Source of the DNA: Camarhynchus parvulus
Taxonomy: Eukaryota; Chordata; Aves; Passeriformes; Thraupidae
Length of the DNA stretch: 64,000 nt
Direction of reading: 5' to 3'
NCBI RefSeq assembly: GCF_901933205.1
Contig: NC_044574.1
Coordinates: 3,928,733-3,992,732 of the forward strand
The notes under the pieces are model-generated. The model saw nothing but the letters and a program-made list of their open reading frames with translations, was not told the origin of the DNA and did not search any database. This document shows, in pieces, positions 57,571 through 64,000 of the stretch. The translations under genes and the position numbers were made by a program. The first letter of the stretch is position 1. Each line of letters begins with the position of its first letter.

Positions 57571-59356
57571 ACCCTCCACCAAACTCTGGGATGCGTGTTT
57601 AGTTTTTAGCTCCTGACAAAATGTTCTGCTAAATAGGGATTGACTGCTGGGTCTGAGCCTGAGGATGTTGGTAAAGGAGTGGTGAGAGGAGAAGCAGTAA
57701 ACATTATTTATTAAAAAGCTTTTAATGGCATTCCTTACACAAAGCTGCTTAAGAAAGTCATCTATCATGGGTTAAGGTTCTGCCTGGGGTTAAAAACTGG
57801 TAAAAAGATAAAAAAAGGGTGAGGGTTGATAGTCACATTCCATGGATAATTGTCAAAGGAATCCACAAAAGAATTAAACTCTGTAATGCTCCTACAGGGA
57901 CACTGAGTAACCTGAAGTGTAACTATGAACAGTTGGGGATTTATTACCAAAAATCATAAAAAATTATATTGTTATGCTTTAAAAGACTATTTTATTTCAG
58001 CAAGGTGTAGTTAATGATCGCCTTGAATATTTCAGTTATATTGTGGATCCCTTGCCTCAAAACTGAACTCCTTGGAGGATGACTTCTACTTTCTTTTTGA
58101 TATGAAAAATATCTTACAAAGTCCAGGCAGCAGCTGAGACAAATATCAAAAAATACTGTAAATAATCTGGAAAAGGCCTTCAGCAGCAATTTTTTTAATT
58201 TTTTTTTTTTTTTTGTTCCAGGAAAAATGCAGTTTATGTGACATAATTTAGATTGGCCAAGACCAAATAAGACTTTGGACAATTCTAGATGGCCAGACTG
58301 AACTCTCTGCACAACATTCATGACAGATGAAATTCACTGCAGACAAATTTGAGGAGACACATGCTGGAAAGGACAATTCAGCTGCTCATATGCATAGCTG
58401 AGTTATAAATTAACTGTAATTATTCAAGAAAAAGATCTTGCTGTCATTGAAGACCACTCCATGAAAACATCTGCTCAGCGCACAGCAGGGATCAAGAAGC
58501 AAACAAAATGCCAAGATTTATTCAGAGAGGGGAAAGGTTTGAAGGCTAGGAATATTATAAAGCCATGGCCTAAGTCAGAGGTGTGCAGACATCTTGAGCA
58601 CTGTCGTCTAATGTGAATTAATTGTGAAGAGAAAGGACTCAGGAAAAAACAAAACTGTGAGGGCAACATTGAAATAAGCAACGGAATATAGATAAATATA
58701 AAATCTAATTTTCCTCTCTCCTGCTGCATAAGTCATGGTGTTGGCCACTGTCCAAAAGATGAACTGCTAGAAGTCAAATTTTGAGATTTTTTAATAAATT
58801 TAATTAACATGTGCAACATATTCCTGCAAACTTTCAGCTCAAGAGCTTAAACACTTTCAAAATAATTGTCAACATTCAAGCTTAGAGATAGATAGGTGCC
58901 CTAAGAAGTGACATAACCAACCAAGTGACAGAAAACGATGTTTGGAGGAAACATCCCCTCTGGCCAGGTTTTCATAATCATTCAAGACTTCCGAGGGTTT
59001 TACACGTGGGTTCTCCAGTTTGCCTGCAATATTCCATCTCGTATTGCAATACTCTAAGGATTTCTGGAATATTGCCAGATTTCTTCAGTGTGTGCTGGAC
59101 TGCTTAGCCTGTCTGAATCAAGGATTCAAACTTCTTGAGAGAGAAAGCATCAAGCCAAAGTGTTGAAATAAAATGTTGAAATAAATGTTAAAGTACAGCA
59201 AACTCAGAAAATAGAAGGAAAAGTAAAATTTAGACCAAAAGACTTTATAAATGAGATTCCAGTTCATATCCTTCAGCAAGCCAAAAGTGTAAGAAAATAG
59301 TTCAGTGAAGGAAAAGAAATATTAGCCAGAAACAGCTTTGGGAATTATTTCCCAAC

Positions 59357-59390
<34 letters not shown>

Positions 59391-59640
59391 GGATGTGAAA
59401 CAGAAAAATCTATTTTATGCTTCTCTATGCAGTTGATCACGCATTCCTTTAGGCAGGCCAATCCTATTGACTAAACAAGATTTATGTGCAGGGAGCAACA
59501 ATGGGATCAAACCTGAGGAACCAAGCAGTTAATATCAGAGCAGGGCAGGAAACAGCTCTTCTGTCTTGGCAAAAAAAATGTGGGACTTGAAAACTAATAT
59601 GTCTGTGTGTGGAGAAAAACACCAAGAAAACATTAATTGT
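57571..59640. other. Unique sequence with poly-T and poly-A runs
   Basis: A T run lies at about 58,191-58,215 and 28 A residues at 59,357-59,384. No exon or dispersed repeat was recognised. Confidence 0.55.
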
Positions 59641-59644
59641 GGGA

Positions 59645-59968
59645 TAAAGTGAGGGAAGGAAGGGAAAGAAGGGAGGAAGGGAGAAAGACAGAGAGAGAGA
59701 AAGAAAGAGAGAGAAAAGGGAGAGAGGGAGAAAGAAAAGAAAGAAGGAAAGGAGGACGGAAAGGAAGGAAGAGAGAGAGAGAAAAGGAAGGAAGGAAGGA
59801 AGGAAGGAAGGAAGGAAGGAAGGAAGGAAGGAAGGAAGGAAGGAAGGAAGGAAGGAAGGAAGGAAGGAAGGAAGGAAGGAAGGAAGGAAGGAAGGAAGGA
59901 AGGAAGGAAGGAAGGAAGGAAGGAAGGAAGGAAGGAAGGAAGGAAGGAAGGAAGGAAGGAAGGAAGGG
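59645..59968. repeat. (GGAA)n microsatellite with degenerate purine flank
   Basis: About 46 essentially perfect AAGG units lie at 59,783-59,968. To the left, 59,645-59,782, is a purine-only stretch of mixed GGAA, GAGA and AAAG units, apparently the decayed edge of the same array. The plus strand is all purine. The 157- and 126-codon minus frames (Leu-Pro-Ser-Phe repeats) are artefacts. Confidence 0.98.
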
Positions 59969-61040
59969 TTTTAACAACTTCTGACAAAAAAATCCAAGAA
60001 ATTTCCAAAACATTTCAGGATCTCAGTCCCTGAGAGGTTCAGCCACTTTCTCAAGAGGACATGGTTGGAGCTGAGGTGCCTCTTGAGCTCCCTTTGCGAA
60101 CTGGTACCAACAAAACCTGTAGAGCAAGGAAAGCAAGTGGTGGCACTTGTTGCTTCCTTATGGCACCTAGACCACTCCAATTTAGCTGTTTGTGCTGGGA
60201 CTACAAGATTCAGAGCCTCCTGTCTCTTTCCCACTGAGGTAATATCTCTTTGAAATAGGGGATGGTGGCTCTGTGTCCCTTATCCCCATCTCTTTTCAAT
60301 TCTACAAGAAATCCTGTCTGCACCCAAATGCCTCTTCTGAGAAAATTGATATCTAGTTTGCTTCAAGAAAAATAATAAAAAAAATGTTTTGATGAAACTG
60401 CATTTCATCAAAAAAGGCAATTTCTTAGAAATGTCCCAAACACCCCTGGGTATTACTTTGTTTTCTTTCTTCAGAGAGACCTTTCTTGCCTTGAAAATGT
60501 GCACACTACAGAAATACACTGCTGGCAGCTCTGCTTGCAGAAATTTAATCCCTCCATGTCCACAGATGTAGCTAAGCAGTAGAGTTTTCTTTTGGTGCAT
60601 CCAATGGTTACAAGACCATCTCCCTGCAAAAAGGGACTGTGGCACCAATAAAACCTATTTTATACTTTTTATGTGGTGATAAAAATTAAAGCTACTCTGC
60701 TATCATACTTAAAATAGGACAAAATTAATTTGCAGGAAATAAGCACACTGCAAGAACCTCATTCTAACCTGTAGGATGCTCAATTATTTACTTCAATTAT
60801 TGTGGTGCTCATTTCCTACTTTTCCAGTAGCATCTAGAGGCTGTAATCTGGGTCAGCAGCCTCTTCATTTAAATATTGTTTGTACAGGTAAGTCCCTGTG
60901 GAAATACTGCAAGCACTGACACTGCTGTGCTTAAAGCAGAGTCATTTATCAGCTAAACTGCACTCACTGGTCTTTTGCATGCTCTTATTGCAAATGCAAG
61001 GTAAAACAAGTAAACTGAAAGCAATTTATATGAACACATT
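59969..61040. other. Unique sequence, no gene seen
   Basis: A 122-codon minus frame at 60,280-60,648 has no recognisable domain. Confidence 0.55.
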
Positions 61041-61474
61041 TATTGTATTTGCGGGAAATGCCCTGATGAAGGCAGGAATGATGCATCTGACTTTATGTTC
61101 TTAGAAGGCTAATTTCTTATTTTATAATACTAAAGAATATATTATATAATATATAATATTAAAGAATACTATATTATACTAACTAAAGAATACAGAAAGG
61201 ATACTTAATGCTAAAAAGATAATAATGAAAACTCGTGACTTTCCAGAGTCCTGACACAGCTTAGTACTAATTGGCTAAAGACTCAAAACAGCTCACAGCA
61301 GAATCCAATGAAACAATCACCTGTGGGTAAACAATCTCCAAACACATTTCACATGAGCACAACAGAGGAGAAGCAAATGAGATAATTATTGTTTTCATTT
61401 TTCTCTGAAGTCTCTCAGCTTCCCAGGAGAAAATCCTGGGCAAAATAATTTTTTCAAAGAATGTGAATGCCACA
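61041..61474 (-). mobile_element. Solo LTR, subtype B
   Basis: On the minus strand it starts TGTGGCATTCACATTC and ends CAAATACAATA. The plus strand shows TGATGAAGGCAGGAATGATG, GGCTAAAAAGATAATAATGA, GGGTAAACAATCTCC and CTTCCCAGGAGAAAATCC. The AT core carries extra ATATAAT units, a mild form of the expansion at 24.2 and 49.4 kb. CATTT occurs just outside both ends, but repeated letters leave the exact duplication ambiguous. Confidence 0.92.
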
Positions 61475-62744
61475 CATTTTATTTTGTGCATGCAGCAGAC
61501 ACAGAGCCTGGCTATGGGTGAATATCATCCTTGAAAAACTGAGGGGTTAAAGCCTTGAGCCCTCTGGGCTGCCCTCTCAGCTGCCCTTGCTCTGAGGAGA
61601 AAATTTGGCGTAGAAGCTCCTGAGGTCTCATCCAGCCAGGGTGACTTTAAGGCCAGTGACTGCTGTGGAGAGGAATTTCCGTAACTCATGGGAGATCCCC
61701 TACAGGTGGTTGTTTACCCAGGCCTCCAGTTCGATTTTTAGGGTAATTTTGTTATGCACCACTGAAAACTGCTACAGATCAACTGTCTCCAGGGTGAACA
61801 TTTGCCCAGACAGTTCAAGAAGCTGATTAATTCAAATAAACTTAATTGCATGACAGCCAGACATTACTTTCCAAGAGGCTTAGTAAGGCACAGCTTTCCC
61901 TATGGGCCTGGGTTTGCTGTTCACTTGTCAGTATATGGTGTAAAAAACAACATTTGGCAGCTGGTGGCATCTAAAAATAATTTTTAAACTAGCTTTTCTG
62001 ATTCCTTCCTCTGAAATTTTGCCTATTTCTTTTGCCTAACTTCCGTCCATCCCTCCTGTGTGATATCTTTGAGCTCAAGTATGGGTGAGGAAGTCACCAT
62101 CAAAATCCTGCACTCCAAGCAGGGTTTGCATCATCCTTACACACAGTGAGTCCTTGAGAGGGAATAATTAATGAATTGAAGAGCACCAAGACACAGGAAG
62201 TCAGGGCTTTGCTCTGTAAGGACAATTTCAAAATTATAAGGCTGGAAAACTCCTCTCCTCCTCCTATTTTGATAATATATGAGCCAAAACCCCATATGGA
62301 CTATATTTTAACCTTTGCACCCTTTCTCCTTTGGTCTCTGATGCCCTGGAGATGCTTCTCTGGTTTATTAATGTGACAAACCAGAAAAGTGCCATTAATT
62401 ATTCACATAACATTCCTCAATGCTGGCTTAGTGGGACTCATTTCCCATTGCCTTTTGCCGCACAGAAGGGAGAGGGAAGAAAGAAGGAAGGAAACAAGGG
62501 AGGCTGCAAATCCTTTATGGTTGGAGATTTCTTCATTGTAATCACTTTTTTTTCCCCCTAAACTCTTGGAAATCCTGATTGCTGCTGTAAGTACTTAAAT
62601 AAAGGAAACAGTAAATTTGAATGACATCCTCATATACTGTCCTATCCATCTGTGATGTTTGTGGGTGGGGAAAATAATTTATTTTTGTTCATTAATCACT
62701 ATAACTTAGTACTGTTTCCTTGCTGTGTTGCCAAAATACAGTAA
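61475..62744. other. Unique sequence, no gene seen
   Basis: No exon or repeat recognised. Confidence 0.55.
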
Positions 62745-62746
62745 AA

Positions 62747-62783
62747 AATATTATACATATATATATAATATATTTTTATTTTT

Positions 62784-62817
<34 letters not shown>

Positions 62818-62825
62818 AAAATAAA
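62747..62825. repeat. Imperfect (AT)n tract
   Basis: TA dinucleotides interrupted by TATTTTTATTTTTT and TACATA units. The tract is partly self-complementary. Confidence 0.92.
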
Positions 62826-63199
62826 AGTTATATAGGTTATAGTAAGAGTAAACATGTTCCTTAAACTCTTCAATATAACCCTTTTTTATCTTCTTTCCTG
62901 ATCAAGTGACAAAGATAAATCCCATTGCTTTTGAAAGCAACCTTCACAACTTTGGCTTTAATTTCAAGATGACCAACTTGGGCATCCATTTGTACATGCC
63001 TCAGTTCTTGCTCTGGAGATGTGACATCCACTGAGCTGCCACAGCCATGAAGGGGTTGGGTGTAAGAGCCAAAATGAGAGATGCAGGACTCCAGAGGCTC
63101 TCCAAAATGCAGTTTTTTGTATCCAAGGTGTCACAGCAGTTCAGGGTCGTGGGTGACAGAGCTGTGCCTACAGCTGTCAGCTCCAGCTGCAGGCAGGCC
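62826..63199. other. Unassigned sequence, no gene seen
   Basis: It could include an end of the LTR-like element called next, but no boundary is visible. Confidence 0.4.
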
Positions 63200-63720
63200 T
63201 GGACACCCTGAGTTTAGGTTACAATGCAATATATGCTTTTCTTTTGGTTACAATGCATTCTATACTTTGCTGAGCATCTCAATACAGTAGAACCAATCTA
63301 TACCTTAACTTTTACCTATAGCCTATCATAACTACTATAATTACCATATTCATGTTACTGTTATTCAATCACTAAAAGTCAGTACATTACAATTTAAGCT
63401 AGAAGTTGTTTTTCAGTCTTGCAGTGGAAAATTCTGAGACCTTTTTTCTACTTGCAACATTTGCTGACTTGTCTGCCTGTGCTATCTTCCTGCTTGGTAA
63501 AAACATCTTCTTGTTTGAGGTGGGTTTATCCTTTGCTCTAAGTCATAAAAACCCCTTCTAACTACCACACCCTTTGTCTCCTTGGTTATCCAGTGAGACT
63601 GGCTCAGCAATTCTTTTCTTCTATATCAAAACTTGCTTCCATCTCTATTCCTTCATCAGACTCTACATTCAATAACCTTTCTGCCAAGCACACATATCTG
63701 TGAGACTTCCTTGTCAAACT
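63200..63720 (-). mobile_element. Possible LTR-like passerine repeat
   Basis: The stretch has two nearby GGTTACAATGCA(A/T)T segments (about 63,217 and 63,247). A homogeneous low-complexity stretch follows (ACCTATAGCCTATCATAACT, ATTACCATATTCATGTTACTG, CAGTCTTGCAGTGGAAAATT, AAGTCATAAAAACCCC) that resembles LTR sequence in songbird genomes. The call rests on familiarity, with no termini or target duplication identified. Orientation is a guess. Confidence 0.35.
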
Positions 63721-64000
63721 TTCATCCTTCCCAACAGTTAGAGAAGCATTCCCTGCTCCTGGAGGCATCCAGAGCTGACACCTCAAAAGGGAATCATCCT
63801 TCACTGCCTGTCTTGGTTCAGCTTGAAAGCTCTGCTCCCACTCCAGCTGAATCCACCTGCACCTCCCATCTCCTGAAATCCTGTCTGGCAAACCCTAGAT
63901 GGTTCTCACTGTAGGGTCCATCATGGAGGTAGAGGACAAATTTGTTTTGAGGACAATTTGAGGACAAATGCAGTGTGTTTTAACTGTCTCTGAAAATGAC
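63721..64000. other. Unassigned right edge
   Basis: Contains CTGTCTTGGTTCAGCTTGAA near 63,810 and a short GAGGACAAATTTG direct repeat near 63,930-63,970. No gene was seen. Confidence 0.4.

Noticed and set aside
59535..60013. Proline/leucine-rich repeat proteins
   Set aside because: They are translations of the (GGAA)n array.

Overview
The window looks like non-coding DNA from a songbird (passerine) nuclear genome. The sequence is AT-rich. Its interspersed repeats are the kinds expected in birds: 5'-truncated CR1 LINE fragments, many ending in the CR1-type TTCTATGATTCT-like tail, and solitary retroviral LTRs. I saw no Alu, L1, B1 or B2 type sequence. I could not support a single protein-coding exon, functional tRNA, rRNA or CRISPR array. 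The open reading frames are short, lack recognisable domains, or are artefacts of simple repeats. The window is best read as intergenic DNA or the inside of a very long intron.

Layout. 1-2.8 kb: mostly unique, one CR1. 2.8-4.0 kb: an LTR and its flank duplicated in tandem with a 577-bp period. 4-13.7 kb: unique sequence with a small CR1 tail, a 41-bp tandem duplication and a poly-A tract. 13.7-20.7 kb: an (ATTTT)n array, then about 6.9 kb with no recognisable repeat. 20.7-26.6 kb: CR1 pieces and three solo LTRs of different families (21,232; 23,866; about 24,791). 26.6-38 kb: mainly unique, with CR1 fragments and one short LTR. 38.2-39.7 kb: a CR1 split by an LTR, then a roughly 30-copy minisatellite. 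40.9-46.2 kb: three CR1 fragments, one about 0.9 kb with remnants of the reverse-transcriptase ORF. 46.6-49.5 kb: an ERV1-like solo LTR with a 4-bp target duplication, followed by two neighbouring solo LTRs with perfect 6-bp duplications. 52.0-52.7 kb: a 760-bp polypyrimidine tract. 53.6-57.6 kb: alternating CR1 and LTR copies. 59.6-60.0 kb: a (GGAA)n array. 61.0-64.0 kb: another LTR copy, an AT dinucleotide tract and a probable LTR-like repeat.

The unifying theme is one LTR superfamily. At least nine copies in four subtypes share a body plan: TGT start, a Lys-Glu-like purine block after an AGGATT..CTCCTGGGAAGCTGAGA segment, GATTGTTTAC, an inverted CCAAT box, an AT-rich core, and CCTTCTGAGAACATGGA near the 3' end. 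Several keep 6-bp target-site duplications. In two copies of different subtypes the AT-rich core has expanded independently into long (ATAAT)n arrays at the equivalent position. No internal retroviral genes remain beside any copy, so they are solo LTRs. No new multi-gene system was found. The most unusual structures are the CCAATGGAGAACACTG minisatellite, the repeated LTR-core expansions and the LTR-containing tandem duplication. Family names are left generic because no database search was possible.
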